DNA of 41,668 nucleotides from Halobacteriales archaeon QS_1_68_17 (GCA_003021105.1 PXRG01000039.1:1-41668); one strand, 5' to 3'. Shown: positions 31,741 through 41,455, numbered from the stretch's first letter. The notes: a model not told the origin generated them from the sequence alone. Translations and numbers: made by a program.

Positions 31741-32277
31741 TCAGACTTCTTTGACCTTGCTTTGGAACTTCTCGCGGACCTTCTCGACTTTCGGCCGGGC
31801 GTGCATCCGGCAGTATGCGTCCCGGGGGTTCTTTTCGAAGTAGTTCTGGTGGTACTGTTCGGCCGGCCAGAACTGCTCTAGAGGTTCGAGTTCCGTCACC
31901 ACGTCGTCGTCGTACTCCTCGTCCAGCGCCTCGATGTAGGCCTGTGCGATCCGGCGCTGTTCGTCGTCGTGGTAGGGAACGATCGACCGGTACCGCATGC
32001 CCACGTCCGGGCCCTGGCGGTTCAGCTGCGTCGGATCGTGGGTGGCGAAGAACACCTCCAGCAGTTCCTCGTACGCTATCGCGTCGGGGTCGTACTCGAC
32101 CTGCACGACCTCGGCGTGGCCGGTCGACCCGGAACAGACCTCCTTGTACGTCGGGTCCTCGGTGTGCCCGCCCGCGTATCCCGAGGTCACCGACCGGACG
32201 CCAGCGAGTTCCTTCATCGCCGCCTCGGTACACCAGAAGCAACCGCCGCCGAACGTCGCCGTTTCTGTACCGGTCAT
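31741..32277 (-). CDS. msrA: Peptide methionine sulfoxide reductase MsrA
   Basis: 178 residues. The catalytic motif GGCFWCTEA is at residues 11-19. SGYAGGHTEDPTYKEVCSGS, GHAEVVQVEYDP and FFATHDPTQLNRQGPDVG are family blocks. A resolving Cys is in RDAYCRMHARPKVEK near the C-terminus. It reduces the S-isomer of methionine sulfoxide in proteins or free, using thioredoxin. Length is normal. Transcribed alone, apparently. Confidence 0.95.
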   Translation of the reverse strand: MTGTETATFGGGCFWCTEAAMKELAGVRSVTSGYAGGHTEDPTYKEVCSGSTGHAEVVQVEYDPDAIAYEELLEVFFATHDPTQLNRQGPDVGMRYRSIVPYHDDEQRRIAQAYIEALDEEYDDDVVTELEPLEQFWPAEQYHQNYFEKNPRDAYCRMHARPKVEKVREKFQSKVKEV

Positions 32278-32391
32278 CGGCGACGCTAGGCGTCGAGCGC
32301 GTATGTAACTGACGAGGCGCGTGGAGAAAGCGGGGCGGCCTCGGAGACCGTCGACGTGCTGCGCGCCCTGGAGACCCCACAGCCCCGGGCG

Positions 32392-33192
32392 TCAGATTTC
32401 GCTCTCGAAGTCATCGAGCGCGTAGGCCGGCTCCGCGCCCCGCCGGTCGAGCGTCTCGTTGGCCAGCAGCCAGTAGACGACGGACAGCGCTTTGCGGCCC
32501 TTGTTGTTGGTCGGGATCACCAGGTCGACGTTGCCCGTCGAGTTGTTGGAGTCGCACATCGCGATGACGGGGATGCCGACCGTGATCGCTTCCTTGACGG
32601 CCTGGGAGTCGCCGATGGGGTCGGTAACGACCACGACGTCCGGTTCGATGTAGCCGTCGTAGTCGGGGTTGGTCAGGGTGCCAGGGATAAAGCGGCCGGT
32701 CCGGGCGCGCGCGCCGACGGCCTCCGCGAACTTCTCGGCGGGGAACCGGCCGTACTGGCGGCTCGACGCGACCAGGATCTGTTCCGGGTCGTAGTTCGCC
32801 AGGAAGTCCGCCGCGGTCCGGATGCGCCGGTCGGTCATGCTCACGTCGAGCACGTACAGCCCGTCGGTCCGGACGCGGTGGATGAACCGCTCCATGTCCT
32901 TGGTTTTCTGCTGCGTGCCGATGTGCACGCCCGCGGCCAGGTAGTCCTCGACCGGGATCAGGAGGTCGGCCTCCTCGTCGGGCATCACGTCCTCGTCGAG
33001 GGCCGGCTCTGACCCTCGCTCCTCGGCCTCGGTCGCGGGTTCGGACTCGGCGTCTGCCGCCTGCTGTTCCTCTGGTTCGTCGGCCCCGTCCCCGGGGTCC
33101 TCGGTCTCAGCTACCGCGCCGGCGTCGCCCGACGGCTCCGGGTCGACCTCCGACTCGGCGGCGTCGAGACCTTCTTTCTCGTTGCCGCTCAT
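32392..33192 (-). CDS. rps2: Ribosomal protein uS2 with acidic N-terminal extension
   Basis: 266 residues. The first 65-70 residues are almost purely acidic with Ala/Pro ([20 protein letters not shown], later [14 protein letters not shown]). The uS2 core follows: [60 protein letters not shown] and [20 protein letters not shown]. Extended acidic N-termini of uS2 are a halophilic feature. The gene overlaps eno by ATGA and is the last of the cluster. Confidence 0.95.
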   Translation of the reverse strand: MSGNEKEGLDAAESEVDPEPSGDAGAVAETEDPGDGADEPEEQQAADAESEPATEAEERGSEPALDEDVMPDEEADLLIPVEDYLAAGVHIGTQQKTKDMERFIHRVRTDGLYVLDVSMTDRRIRTAADFLANYDPEQILVASSRQYGRFPAEKFAEAVGARARTGRFIPGTLTNPDYDGYIEPDVVVVTDPIGDSQAVKEAITVGIPVIAMCDSNNSTGNVDLVIPTNNKGRKALSVVYWLLANETLDRRGAEPAYALDDFESEI

Positions 33193-34391
33193 GCGTTTTC
33201 CTCGATTCTGATGAGTTCGTTCAGCTTGGCGGTTCGCTCGCCGCCGACCGCGCCCGTCTTCACGAACGGGGCGGCCGTCGCCACGGCGAGGTGTGCGATC
33301 GTCGTGTCCTCGGTTTCGCCGCTCCGGTGGGAGATCACGGGCGCGTACCCGCTGGCGACGGCCAGTTCGACCGCGTCGACCGCGTCGGTGAGCGTCCCGA
33401 TCTGGTTGGGCTTGATCAGGATGCTGTTGGCGGCCTCCGCCTCGATCCCGCGCCGGAGGCGCTCGACGTTCGTCACGAACAGGTCGTCGCCACAGACGAG
33501 CGTCCGGTCGCCGACCCTGCCGGTCAGGTCGGCGAACGCGTCGAAGTCGTCCTCGTCGAGCGGGTCCTCGACGTAACAGAGGTCGTACTCCTCGACCAGG
33601 TCGGCGACGTACGCGATCTGCTCGGCCGCGTCGCGCTCCCGGTCGCCGTAGCGGTAGACCCCGTCCTCGGGGTCGTACAGTTCGGCACCGGCCACGTCCA
33701 GCCCCATGCGGATCTCGAAGCCGACCTCGTCTTCGACCCGCTCGATTGCCTCGTCGACGACCTCGAACGCCTCGGCGTCGTCGATCGAGGGGGCCCACGC
33801 GCCCTCGTCGCCTTTGCCGGCCGCGATCCCACGGTCCGCGAGGATGTCGTGGACCGCGCCGTGGACCGCGGCGTTGGCGAACACCGCGTCGGCGACGTTG
33901 GGTGCGCCGACCGGCGCGGCCAGGAACTCCTGGATGTGGGTCGCGTCGGCGGCGTGTTCGCCGCCGCCGACGACGTTGCCCAGCGGGGTCGGGAACTCGT
34001 TGCCCCGGAAGGTGCCACCGAGGTGCTGGTACAGCGGCGCGCCGAGCACGTCCGCGCCGGCCTTCGCCGCGGCCATGCTGATGGCGACGGCGCTGTTGGC
34101 CCCGATGCCCGAGAAGTCGTCCGTCCCGTCCGCGGCGTGGAGCGCGGCGTCGACCGACCGCTGGTCGCCGGCGTAGACCTCCCCGACGAGCCGCGGAATC
34201 GCGTGCTCCCTGGCGCTGGCGATGGCCTCCCCCGCCGGGAGTTCGATCGCCTCGTACTCGCCGGTGCTGGCACCGCTCGGGGCGGCCGCGCGGCCGAACC
34301 CGCCGCTTTCGGTGCTCACTTCGGCCTCGACGGTCGGGTTCCCGCGGGAGTCGAGGATCCGCCGGAGACGGACGTCCGTGATCAGCGTCAT
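33189..34391 (-). CDS. eno: Enolase
   Basis: 400 residues. Substrate and metal residues lie in [32 protein letters not shown] (metal Asp), [15 protein letters not shown]-like context (metal Glu), [11 protein letters not shown] (metal Asp) and the catalytic Lys in [20 protein letters not shown]; the C-terminal loop is [20 protein letters not shown]. It interconverts 2-phosphoglycerate and phosphoenolpyruvate. Placement between rpoK and rps2 is the usual archaeal order. Confidence 0.96.
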   Translation of the reverse strand: MTLITDVRLRRILDSRGNPTVEAEVSTESGGFGRAAAPSGASTGEYEAIELPAGEAIASAREHAIPRLVGEVYAGDQRSVDAALHAADGTDDFSGIGANSAVAISMAAAKAGADVLGAPLYQHLGGTFRGNEFPTPLGNVVGGGEHAADATHIQEFLAAPVGAPNVADAVFANAAVHGAVHDILADRGIAAGKGDEGAWAPSIDDAEAFEVVDEAIERVEDEVGFEIRMGLDVAGAELYDPEDGVYRYGDRERDAAEQIAYVADLVEEYDLCYVEDPLDEDDFDAFADLTGRVGDRTLVCGDDLFVTNVERLRRGIEAEAANSILIKPNQIGTLTDAVDAVELAVASGYAPVISHRSGETEDTTIAHLAVATAAPFVKTGAVGGERTAKLNELIRIEENA

Positions 34392-34570
34392 CGCTCCCCC
34401 CGCCGGACGGTGAACGGCAGGACGCCGGCGTCGTACTCCTCGGCCGCGATCAGGATCGGCTGTGTCTGGTCAGTGTCGATCAACACCGGGGCCCCGTAGG
34501 CGACCTGGAGCGCCCGCGCGCCGATGATCCTCGCCTTCTCGTAGCGGTTGTGTCGCTGTTCTGTCATCAT
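34388..34570 (-). CDS. rpoK: DNA-directed RNA polymerase subunit Rpo6 (RpoK)
   Basis: 59-60 residues: [20 protein letters not shown], then the Rpb6/omega core [13 protein letters not shown] and the closing [10 protein letters not shown]. The subunit stabilises the polymerase clamp. Two ATG codons in a row (34570 and 34567) overlap the rpoN stop; the exact start between them is open. Confidence 0.94.
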   Translation of the reverse strand: MMTEQRHNRYEKARIIGARALQVAYGAPVLIDTDQTQPILIAAEEYDAGVLPFTVRRGER

Positions 34571-34758
34571 TGGTACGGCGAGACCACGTCGACCAGGTCC
34601 TTGTGCGACACGAGCATCCGGCGACAGCAGTGCCGTTCCAGCCCGAGGTCGTCCAGCACGTCCGCGGGATCCTCGCCGTCGTTCGTGCGCGCCTTGAACT
34701 CCTCCCAGTGCTCCCCGACGACGGTGCCGCACGTGAAACAGCGGACCGGGACCATCAT
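34567..34758 (-). CDS. rpoN: DNA-directed RNA polymerase subunit Rpo10 (RpoN)
   Basis: 62-63 residues. [20 protein letters not shown] and [15 protein letters not shown] give the Rpb10 zinc site CxxC...CC. It joins the Rpo3/Rpo11 assembly platform. Starts at one of two adjacent ATG codons; overlaps rpoK. Confidence 0.95.
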   Translation of the reverse strand: MMVPVRCFTCGTVVGEHWEEFKARTNDGEDPADVLDDLGLERHCCRRMLVSHKDLVDVVSPYQ

Positions 34759-34765
34759 GGCTGTA

Positions 34766-35164
34766 TCACCGGTAGGACTTCTGGTACCGGGCGCGGGCAC
34801 CGGGCCCGCCCCACTTTTTCGGTTCGGGCTGGCGGACGTCGTTGACCAGCAGCGACCGGTCGAACTCCATGTAGGCGTCCCGGAGTTCGGCGTCCCCGAG
34901 GTGCTGGACGAGGCCGCGCGCGATGGCGGTCCGGACGGCGTCGGCCTGGCCGCTGACGCCGCCACCCTCGACCTGGACCTCGATGTCGACCTGGTCGCGC
35001 AGGTCGTCGCCGGCGATGCGGAACGGTTCGAGCATCTTGAGCCGCGCCAGCTCCGGCTCGACGAGTTCGGCGGGCCGGGCGTCGACCCTGACCCGCCCCT
35101 CGCCGTCCCGGACGGTGGCGCGTGCGATGGCTGTCTTCTTCTTGCCTGACGTGTTCGTTACCAT
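34766..35164 (-). CDS. rps9: Ribosomal protein uS9
   Basis: 132 residues. [20 protein letters not shown] opens; [20 protein letters not shown] and the basic tail [18 protein letters not shown] are typical (the tail reaches the P-site tRNA). Overlaps the uL13 gene by seven bases. Confidence 0.96.
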   Translation of the reverse strand: MVTNTSGKKKTAIARATVRDGEGRVRVDARPAELVEPELARLKMLEPFRIAGDDLRDQVDIEVQVEGGGVSGQADAVRTAIARGLVQHLGDAELRDAYMEFDRSLLVNDVRQPEPKKWGGPGARARYQKSYR

Positions 35165-35595
35165 GTGACGTTAGCTCCGAGCTGCTCGCTGATCTCGCCC
35201 AGCTGGACGAACTTGATGTTCGACAGTCGATCCAGCGACGTGTCCGGGAGGACCTCGGCGTCCTCGTCGTGCGGGTTGCCCACGTAGACGCGGACGTTCT
35301 CCATGGCCTCCCGGCCGCGCGGTTTCTTGTGGGGCACCATCCCGCGGATGGCGCGTTTGAAGATGCCGTCGGGGCGCTTCGGGTAGTAGGGACCGCGGTC
35401 GGACCCGGCCGCCAGCCGCTGGCGGTAGGTGTCGATCACGTCGTCCTCGCGGCCGGTGATGACCGCCCGCTCGGCGTTGACGACGGCGATCCGTTCGCCG
35501 TCCAGCGCCCGTTCGGCGACCTGGCTGGCGACACGGCCCATGATGCAGTCCCGCGCGTCGACGACCACGCCGGCGTCGAACTCGGCGAGGCTCAT
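35158..35595 (-). CDS. rpl13: Ribosomal protein uL13
   Basis: 145 residues. [40 protein letters not shown], then [20 protein letters not shown] are uL13 blocks. Overlaps eL18 by ATGA and uS9 by seven bases, so translation of the three is coupled. Confidence 0.96.
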   Translation of the reverse strand: MSLAEFDAGVVVDARDCIMGRVASQVAERALDGERIAVVNAERAVITGREDDVIDTYRQRLAAGSDRGPYYPKRPDGIFKRAIRGMVPHKKPRGREAMENVRVYVGNPHDEDAEVLPDTSLDRLSNIKFVQLGEISEQLGANVTW

Positions 35596-35942
35596 TTGAT
35601 CACCCGCACGTTCGCGCCCTCGGGGTTGTCTTCGAGTGCCTGTTCCAGTCGTTTCGTCTCGCCGACCCGGTCGATTTTCCGCTCGGCGGTGCCGGAGAAG
35701 TCGACGGCGGCGACGGTCACGTCCTTCCGGAGCGCGCCGCTGCCGAGTACCTTGCCCGGTACGACCACGGTCTCGTCCTCCCTGGCGTACCGCTCGATGC
35801 GGCCCAGGTTGACTTCGGCGTGCGTGCGCCGGGGTTTCTCCAACCGCTCGGCGACGTCGCCCCAGACCTCGCCCCCGCCGTTCCTGGCGGTCGACTTGAG
35901 GTCGGCGATGAGACTACTCAGTCTCGGGTTTGTCTTGCTCAT
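35592..35942 (-). CDS. rpl18e: Ribosomal protein eL18
   Basis: 116 residues: [20 protein letters not shown], then [20 protein letters not shown] and [20 protein letters not shown]. First protein gene after the tRNA-Leu in the cluster, with 22 bases between. Confidence 0.95.
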   Translation of the reverse strand: MSKTNPRLSSLIADLKSTARNGGGEVWGDVAERLEKPRRTHAEVNLGRIERYAREDETVVVPGKVLGSGALRKDVTVAAVDFSGTAERKIDRVGETKRLEQALEDNPEGANVRVIK

Positions 35943-35963
35943 AGACGGTCTCCTCTGAGAAAG

Positions 35964-36048
35964 TGCAGGGAGCAGGATTTGAACCTGCGGACCCCTACGG
36001 GACAGCGCCCTGAACGCTGCGCCGTTGGCCTGACTTGGCTATCCCTGC
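35964..36048 (-). tRNA. tRNA-Leu (anticodon CAG)
   Basis: 85-nt cloverleaf on the minus strand: acceptor GCAGGGA pairs with TCCCTGC, discriminator A. The anticodon stem CAGCG/CGCTG encloses loop TTCAGGG, giving anticodon CAG. The long variable arm expected of a class II tRNA and the T arm with GGTTCGAATCC are present. No intron is seen and CCA is not encoded. It lies between rpoD and eL18, the classical archaeal position. Confidence 0.95.
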
Positions 36049-36147
36049 GCGCGTTTTCTGGTTCTCGGTGGCCCCTCAAACCCCTTTCGGTTGCGCCACT
36101 GGCCGCCCGCTGCGGACCAGCCCTCTGGGGTGAACGATCCGGTGTCG

Positions 36148-36894
36148 TCACAGCTGTACTGCCTGTTTGAGTTCGTCCGCGCGATCGTAGAGCGTGTCGG
36201 CGGCCGCGGTGACGAGGTCCTCGATGGACACCGATCCGTCTGTCTCGACGTGGAACACGAAGGCGTTCGGCACGTCCGTGACCTCGATTTCCTCGTCGGG
36301 GTAGCGGTTCCGGAGGTCGTTGTCGAACTCCTCGGCCGGGACCAGTTCGCCGCCGTCCTCGATGACGCCCCGGACGATGTCTGGTTCGTCGTCCGCGAAC
36401 TCGTCGCGGTCGCCGACGACCTCGACCCGCTGGAGGTGGCGGTAGCCGATGGCGACCCCGCCCTGGTGTTTGGCGTGTTCCCGGCCCCTGTCGAGGACGG
36501 CCTCGGCCTCGACTTCGAGCCGCTGACCCTCCTTGAGATCGATGATCGGGATGTTCTCGTCGGCCGGCCGGACGAGGTCCTCGCTGCTGACCAGGTCCCC
36601 GGAGTAGGCCGTGTCGGGCCCCCGGACGTCCAGCGCCAGCGTCACCTCGTCGCCGACCTCGAACTCGCCGGGTGGGGTCGTCAGCGGCACCAGCCCCAGG
36701 CGGAGGCCGATCTGTTCGTCGAACATGACGCTGGAGTTCTCGATGACCCGGACGGTGTCGATGGACATCGTCGGCACGTCCGCGATCATCGCCCGACGGA
36801 CGCCGTTGGCAAACGCCGGCGTCACGCCCCGGACCAGGAACCTGGCCGCGCGGTCGCCGCGGTCGATGAACGTTACCTCGTAGTCCTCGCTCAT
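36148..36894 (-). CDS. rpoD: DNA-directed RNA polymerase subunit Rpo3 (RpoD)
   Basis: 248 residues, alpha-like subunit: [20 protein letters not shown], then [20 protein letters not shown] and [11 protein letters not shown]; the end [17 protein letters not shown] is the dimerisation part. The protein contains no cysteine, so the Fe-S domain found in some archaeal Rpo3 proteins lacks its ligands here. It starts one base after the uS11 stop. Confidence 0.95.
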   Translation of the reverse strand: MSEDYEVTFIDRGDRAARFLVRGVTPAFANGVRRAMIADVPTMSIDTVRVIENSSVMFDEQIGLRLGLVPLTTPPGEFEVGDEVTLALDVRGPDTAYSGDLVSSEDLVRPADENIPIIDLKEGQRLEVEAEAVLDRGREHAKHQGGVAIGYRHLQRVEVVGDRDEFADDEPDIVRGVIEDGGELVPAEEFDNDLRNRYPDEEIEVTDVPNAFVFHVETDGSVSIEDLVTAAADTLYDRADELKQAVQL

Positions 36895-36895
36895 G

Positions 36896-37282
36896 TCAGA
36901 ACCCGCTGGATTTCGCGCTCCGCGTGCCGTCGTGGGGGATCGGCGTCACGTCCTCGATGCGGCCGATCTCTAGGCCGGCCCGGGCCAGCGCACGGATCGT
37001 CGCCTGCGCGCCCGGTCCGGGGTTCGTCTGCTGGTTCCCGCCGGGACCGCGCACGCGGACGTGCACGCCCTCGATGCCCTGGGCCTGCACCTCCTCGGCG
37101 ACGACCTCGGCCATCTGCATCGCCGCGTACGGCGACGCTTCGTCGCGGTTCTGCTTGACGACCGTCCCGCCGCTGGACTTGGCGAGCGTCTCCGCGCCGG
37201 TCAGGTCCGTGATCGTAATGATCGTGTTGTTGAACGATGCGTGGACGTGGGCGATGCCCCATTTGCTCTCGTCTGCGCTCAT
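36896..37282 (-). CDS. rps11: Ribosomal protein uS11
   Basis: 128 residues: [40 protein letters not shown] and [20 protein letters not shown]. The start follows the uS4 stop without a gap. Confidence 0.96.
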   Translation of the reverse strand: MSADESKWGIAHVHASFNNTIITITDLTGAETLAKSSGGTVVKQNRDEASPYAAMQMAEVVAEEVQAQGIEGVHVRVRGPGGNQQTNPGPGAQATIRALARAGLEIGRIEDVTPIPHDGTRSAKSSGF

Positions 37283-37807
37283 TTATTGTTCCTCCGCGCG
37301 TTCAGGGTGGAGTTCGTCCGAGATCGGGCTCGTCTCGTCGAACCCGACGGCGTTCTCTTCCCCGACGGCCACCTTCTTCGACGGGCGGGTTACCCTGCTG
37401 TCGCCCACGACGATGTGGCCGTGGGAGATGAACTGCCGTGCCTGCTCCGGCGTGTTCGCCAGCCCCTTTCGGTAGACGACCGTCTGGAGCCGCCGTTCCA
37501 GCAGGTCGGTCACGTCGAGGCTCAGGATGGCGTCGAGCGTGTCCTCCTCGTCGAGGATGCCGATCCGGCGGAGCCGGTCGAGGAACTCCTGGCCCTCGCG
37601 CTCCGCGGCCTCGGGGTCGCCCAGGGCGCGACCGAGCAGGCTCCGGGCCTCGCGCCTGTACGACCGGAGCTCCGACTGTGCCCGCCAGAGTTCCTCCTTG
37701 TTCTTGAGGCCGTACCGGCCGACGAGGTTGATCTCGTCGGCGATCCGCTCGCCCTGGAAGGGGTGGTTCGGCGTCTCGTAGAACTTGGTGTTGCTCCCGA
37801 GCGCCAT
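37283..37807 (-). CDS. rps4: Ribosomal protein uS4
   Basis: 174 residues. The archaeal uS4 N-terminus [20 protein letters not shown] and the S4 domain ([20 protein letters not shown], then [20 protein letters not shown]) are clear. The uS4 start is at the uS13 stop (shared base). Confidence 0.96.
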   Translation of the reverse strand: MALGSNTKFYETPNHPFQGERIADEINLVGRYGLKNKEELWRAQSELRSYRREARSLLGRALGDPEAAEREGQEFLDRLRRIGILDEEDTLDAILSLDVTDLLERRLQTVVYRKGLANTPEQARQFISHGHIVVGDSRVTRPSKKVAVGEENAVGFDETSPISDELHPERAEEQ

Positions 37808-38328
37808 TACTCCTCACCATCCTCCTCCGCCTCCTCGGCGGCCTCTTCCTTGATGGCCTCGACGTTGACCCCGATCGTCCCCTCGGTACGACCGGTCGAC
37901 TTGGTGCGCTGGCCGCGGACCTTCTGGCCGCGCTTGTGGCGCACGCCCTTGTAGGAGTCGATCATCTGCATGCGGTTGACGTCCTGCCGTCGGGTCAGTT
38001 CGAGGTCGTTCCCGATCTCGTGGGTCGTCTCGCCGGTGAAAAAGTCCGACCGGTGGTTGGTGAGCCACTCGGGCACCTCGTCGGCGAACCCCTCGACGAG
38101 CGAGACGATCCGGTCGATCTCGTCGTCGTCGAGGCGGCCGAACGTCGCGGTTCGGTCGATCTCCGCCTTCTCGGCGATGATCCGGGCCGCCCGGTGGCCG
38201 ATCCCGTTCATGTCTGTCAGCGCACGCTCGACGGATTTCGTCCCGTCGAGGTCTGTCTGTCCGATGCGGACGAAATAGCGGATGTCCTCGTCCGCGTCTT
38301 CCGCCGCGTCTGGGTCTTCTGCACTCAT
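37807..38328 (-). CDS. rps13: Ribosomal protein uS13
   Basis: 173 residues. An acidic N-terminus ([14 protein letters not shown]) precedes [20 protein letters not shown] and [40 protein letters not shown] is the tRNA-contacting C-terminal region, followed by an acidic tail. First protein gene of the cluster, 17 bases after the tRNA-Ser. Confidence 0.96.
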   Translation of the reverse strand: MSAEDPDAAEDADEDIRYFVRIGQTDLDGTKSVERALTDMNGIGHRAARIIAEKAEIDRTATFGRLDDDEIDRIVSLVEGFADEVPEWLTNHRSDFFTGETTHEIGNDLELTRRQDVNRMQMIDSYKGVRHKRGQKVRGQRTKSTGRTEGTIGVNVEAIKEEAAEEAEEDGEE

Positions 38329-38345
38329 GTCTTGTGTGGTGAAAG

Positions 38346-38430
38346 CGTCGTGGCGGGGATTCGAACCCCGGAGGCATTACGCCACAGAGTTAGCAACCCT
38401 GCGCCTTGGGCCAGGCTTGGCTACCACGAC
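38346..38430 (-). tRNA. tRNA-Ser (anticodon GCT)
   Basis: 85-nt cloverleaf on the minus strand: acceptor GTCGTGG pairs with CCACGAC, discriminator G. Anticodon stem CAGGG/CTCTG (one wobble) encloses TTGCTAA, anticodon GCT. A long variable arm and the T arm GGTTCGAATCC are present; no intron, no encoded CCA. It heads the ribosomal/RNA polymerase cluster. Confidence 0.95.
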
Positions 38431-38515
38431 CCGCGGTCGGTATCGGTATCGTCGCCCTCCCGGACTCGGGGCCGCTGCCCCTGCACGAGCGTACCTCTGC
38501 GTAGCGCCGCCCCCG

Positions 38516-38523
38516 TATAAAAA
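38516..38523 (-). promoter_or_regulatory. TATA box of the tRNA-Ser / ribosomal protein cluster
   Basis: On the minus strand TTTTTATA stands alone in GC-rich sequence. A start about 25 bases downstream (near 38490) would give a transcript running through tRNA-Ser into rps13 and onward. Confidence 0.6.
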
Positions 38524-38589
38524 CGCAACGAAAAGACCACCCGTCGCCCCGGGAACCGGTCCACTTCGTCGTCAACGAACCGGGAGTCA

Positions 38590-38698
38590 TAGTGATTGTT
38601 GCGATTGTTTTCGCGACCACGTCACGTGAACGGTTGGTTCGCGGGCTGAACCCCACGAATTGTGACTTCTTGACGGTAAAGAGTCACAACAATCACTA
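38590..38698 (-). mobile_element. MITE family A, copy A5 (109 bp), reverse orientation
   Basis: Left end TAGTGATTGTTGCGA, right end TCACAACAATCACTA (one mismatch). Flanked by TCA at 38587-38589 and 38699-38701. The right TCA, read on the minus strand, is the TGA stop codon of moaA. It separates moaA from the promoter of the ribosomal cluster, both transcribed leftward. Confidence 0.9.
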
Positions 38699-39676
38699 TC
38701 AGTCCCCGACCGTCGGCGGTGCTTCGAGGTACTTTTCGTTGACGACCCACTCGCCCTCGTCGTTCTTGATCATGTACTCGCCGTAGTAGGGGACCCGTTC
38801 GTGGACGACCTCCCTGAACGTCTCCCTGATCCCGGGTTTTGTCATCTCCCCCATCGACCGCAGGTCGTCGTTGCGGTTGAGACAGCCCTTCAAGTACCCC
38901 TCGTGTGTCACGCGCACGCGATGGCAGTTCGCACAGAAGTCCTCGTTCTCGACCGGGTCGACCACCTCGACCATCCCCCCGTCGATCCAGTAGCGCCGCC
39001 GGTCGTGCATGTCGCGCTGTTCGATTCGGTCGGCCCGGTCTTCGAGCCAGCCGTGGACCCGCTCGATGTCGATTGCCCACTCCGGCCGGCCCGCAAGTTC
39101 GGGCATGTACTCGATAAGCTGGAGCTGGAGAGCGTCGTTCTCGGCGACGTGTTCGACCATCTCCGGGACGTACCCCGCGGTCGCCTCGAAGACGACCATG
39201 TTCAGTTTCACCGGATCAAGCCCCGCGTCGACGGCCGCGAGTACCCCCTCGATCACGTCGTCGTACGCGCCGCTTTTGGTCACCTCGCGGAACGCCTCCG
39301 GGTCGAGCGCGTCCTGCGAGACGTTCACCCTCTCCAGCCCCGCCTCGACCAGTCCCTCGGCCCGCCCCGGCAGGTAGGTCCCGTTGGTCGTCAGCGACAC
39401 CTCCATGCTCTCCGGGGTCCGGCGGACGATCTCCTCCAGGTCGTCCCGTAACATCGGCTCCCCGCCCGTGAACTTGACGGAGTCGACGTCGAACTCCGCC
39501 GCGACCTCCAGGAACCGGACCACGTCGTCCGTCGACATCTCGTTGTCGCGTGGATCCATCGGGCCCCGCGTGTCCCCCAGCCCCTCGTTGTGACAGTAGA
39601 CGCAATCGAAGTTACATCGGTCGGTGAGCGACACCCGAACGCCCGTCACTTCCCGCCCGAACTGGTCCGACAGCAT
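38699..39676 (-). CDS. moaA: GTP 3',8-cyclase MoaA (molybdenum cofactor synthesis)
   Basis: 325 residues, radical SAM enzyme. The SAM cluster motif is [13 protein letters not shown] (CxxxCxxC) near residue 21. GGEPMLR and SLTTNGTYL follow. The second Fe-S cluster ligands are in [18 protein letters not shown] and [13 protein letters not shown]. The enzyme forms the first intermediate of molybdopterin from GTP. The C-terminal tail ends PPTVGD at a TGA that coincides with the target duplication of MITE A5, so the reading frame is not altered. No other moa gene is in the window. Confidence 0.92.
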   Translation of the reverse strand: MLSDQFGREVTGVRVSLTDRCNFDCVYCHNEGLGDTRGPMDPRDNEMSTDDVVRFLEVAAEFDVDSVKFTGGEPMLRDDLEEIVRRTPESMEVSLTTNGTYLPGRAEGLVEAGLERVNVSQDALDPEAFREVTKSGAYDDVIEGVLAAVDAGLDPVKLNMVVFEATAGYVPEMVEHVAENDALQLQLIEYMPELAGRPEWAIDIERVHGWLEDRADRIEQRDMHDRRRYWIDGGMVEVVDPVENEDFCANCHRVRVTHEGYLKGCLNRNDDLRSMGEMTKPGIRETFREVVHERVPYYGEYMIKNDEGEWVVNEKYLEAPPTVGD

Positions 39677-39702
39677 GTACTCGACGCTCTCGCCTGCAGA
39701 TG

Positions 39703-39708
39703 CTTAAG
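39703..39708 (-). promoter_or_regulatory. TATA-like element of moaA
   Basis: CTTAAG (minus-strand context GAACTTAAGCATC) lies 27-32 bases before the moaA ATG. Spacing fits a leaderless transcript. Confidence 0.5.
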
Positions 39709-39866
39709 TTCGCCCCAACAGCCGGGGATTATGTAACCGATTACAGTTACTTGCTCCCAGCGAGGTCCCGTCGAGCCCTTTCACCCGCGGAGCCGCCGTC
39801 CCGCAGTCTTTCCCTCGGGCGGGCGAGATAACAAGCCTTTTCGCCCGTTCGCGGCCTACGCCCCCC

Positions 39867-40898
39867 ATGGACGAGGAGGAGATTCTGGACCGGTTGCGGA
39901 GCGTCCGGGACCCGGATCTGGGAGACGACATCGTCTCGCTGGGACTGGTCAACGAGGTGACCGTCGAGGGCAACTCGGTTCGGATTTCCCTGGCGCTGGG
40001 CGCGCCGTATTCGCCGACGGAAACCGCCATCGCCGACGAAGTGCGGGGCGCGCTGCCGGCCGGCATCGACGTCGACCTCTCGGCGGAGGTCGACCGCGGC
40101 GTCGCTCACGACGAACGGGTGCTCCCGCGAGTCAAGAACATCATCGCCGTCGCCTCCGGCAAGGGTGGCGTCGGGAAGAGTACCATCGCGGTGAACCTCG
40201 CGGCCGGACTCGCGCAACTGGATGCGCGGGTCGGCCTGTTCGACGCGGACATCTACGGCCCGAACGTCCCGCGGATGCTCGCGGCCGACGAACACCCGCG
40301 AGCGACCGAGGACGAACAGATCATCCCGCCCGAGAAATACGGCATGCGGCTCATGAGCATGGACTTTCTCGTCGGCGAGGACGACCCGGTGATCTGGCGC
40401 GGTCCCATGGTCCACAAGGTCCTCACGCAACTCTGGGAGGACGTCGAGTGGGGCGCGCTCGACTACATGGTGGTCGACCTCCCGCCCGGGACCGGCGACA
40501 CGCAACTGACGCTGCTCCAGAGCGTACCCGTCACGGGGGCGGTGATCGTCACCACGCCACAGGAGGTAGCGGTCGACGACGCCCGCAAGGGGCTCAGGAT
40601 GTTCGGCAAACACGAGACGCCCGTCCTCGGTATCGTCGAGAACATGAGTTCGTTCCGCTGTCCCGACTGCGGCGGCGAACACCACATCTTCGGCGAGGGC
40701 GGCGGCCGCGCGTTCGCCGACGAATCCGACATGCCCTTCCTCGGGGAAATCCCGCTCGACCCGCGAGTCCGGGAAAGCGACGAGGACGGCCGTCCGACCG
40801 TCCTCGACGAGGACTCGGAAACCGGCGACGCCCTCCGCGAGTTCGTCCGGGAGACGGCGAACAACCAGGGCGTCGTCCACCGTCAGCGGCACGTCTGA
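39867..40898 (+). CDS. Mrp/ApbC-type iron-sulfur cluster carrier ATPase
   Basis: 343 residues. Residues 1-80 form the MIP18/DUF59 domain (EEILDRLRSVRDPDLGDDIV). The deviant Walker A is VASGKGGVGKSTIAVNLAAG near residue 95. DADIYGPNVPRMLA, VVDLPPGTGDTQLTL and SFRCPDCGGEHHIFGEGGG follow; the last carries the CxxC that holds the bridging 4Fe-4S cluster. It delivers Fe-S clusters to target proteins. Divergent from moaA, an Fe-S enzyme, with 190 bases between. Ends five bases from a convergent gene. Confidence 0.94.
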   Translation: MDEEEILDRLRSVRDPDLGDDIVSLGLVNEVTVEGNSVRISLALGAPYSPTETAIADEVRGALPAGIDVDLSAEVDRGVAHDERVLPRVKNIIAVASGKGGVGKSTIAVNLAAGLAQLDARVGLFDADIYGPNVPRMLAADEHPRATEDEQIIPPEKYGMRLMSMDFLVGEDDPVIWRGPMVHKVLTQLWEDVEWGALDYMVVDLPPGTGDTQLTLLQSVPVTGAVIVTTPQEVAVDDARKGLRMFGKHETPVLGIVENMSSFRCPDCGGEHHIFGEGGGRAFADESDMPFLGEIPLDPRVRESDEDGRPTVLDEDSETGDALREFVRETANNQGVVHRQRHV

Positions 40899-40903
40899 CC
40901 CGA

Positions 40904-41455
40904 CTACCCCGGTGCCGTTACTGTCGGCTGTTTCACGTCTTGGGTGGAGTGAATCAAATTCGCGTACATTTCCGGAGACATTCTATCGCGCGTCCTGCTC
41001 AAAGCCCACGCTCGCTTCACGTAATATGTCATCACTACGGTACCATCATCAGAAACGACGTGACCCTCCATTTTTTGTATTTCCCAACCACTCTTTAACG
41101 ACCCGGCAAATACTTCTGACATAACACCTACTGCCTTTGCTCTCGGTTGAGACGCATTCTTATCTATCTCGTGATATACAATCAATGTGTTCTTTTCAAT
41201 ACTCGTTTCAACATACGTAACATTATGGAGGTCCCTTTCCCGAGATTCATTCAAGATATAATAGAACGCGTCAAGATCCGTCTTATTTACCTCAGTCGTA
41301 TTCTCTGGTGTCTCTTTCTGCTGAAACGACGGTATATCTCTAGCCCCGTTTATTTCCCATATTCCAAATAGGGCTCCAGATGATCCAATTGCCACCGCAA
41401 AAAGTAACAAGAGATTGAATATCGTCCATATATTGTTCTTTATCATATTATTCAT
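40904..41455 (-). CDS. AT-rich gene for a membrane-anchored protein of unknown function
   Basis: 183 residues. An N-terminal transmembrane anchor (FNLLLLFAVAIGSSGALFGI) is followed by an extracytoplasmic domain with possible N-glycosylation sites (ENTT, NKTD, NES, NVT). It shows alternating polar/hydrophobic strands (TLIVYHEIDKNASQPRA, VMTYYVKRAWALSRTRD). Base composition is far more AT-rich than the rest of the window and codon use is atypical, so horizontal acquisition is likely. Its start overlaps the stop of the partial gene upstream (ATGA-type), so they form an operon. Family not recognised. Confidence 0.7.
   Translation of the reverse strand: MNNMIKNNIWTIFNLLLLFAVAIGSSGALFGIWEINGARDIPSFQQKETPENTTEVNKTDLDAFYYILNESRERDLHNVTYVETSIEKNTLIVYHEIDKNASQPRAKAVGVMSEVFAGSLKSGWEIQKMEGHVVSDDGTVVMTYYVKRAWALSRTRDRMSPEMYANLIHSTQDVKQPTVTAPG

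Noticed and set aside
30122-32380. Very long minus-strand open frame upstream of mevalonate kinase
   Set aside because: Open only because of high GC; it runs across the DUF5518 and MsrA genes in another frame. The mevalonate kinase start at 31111 fits the family N-terminus.
33291-34499. Plus-strand open frame of 402 codons
   Set aside because: Antisense to enolase; no recognisable motif.
36091-37158. Plus-strand open frame of 355 codons
   Set aside because: Antisense to rpoD and rps11.
11061-38698. Interpretation of the 109-bp repeats as CRISPR or as phage attachment sites
   Set aside because: Copies are dispersed, occur in both orientations and have clear target duplications; there is no repeat-spacer array and no integrase gene next to them.
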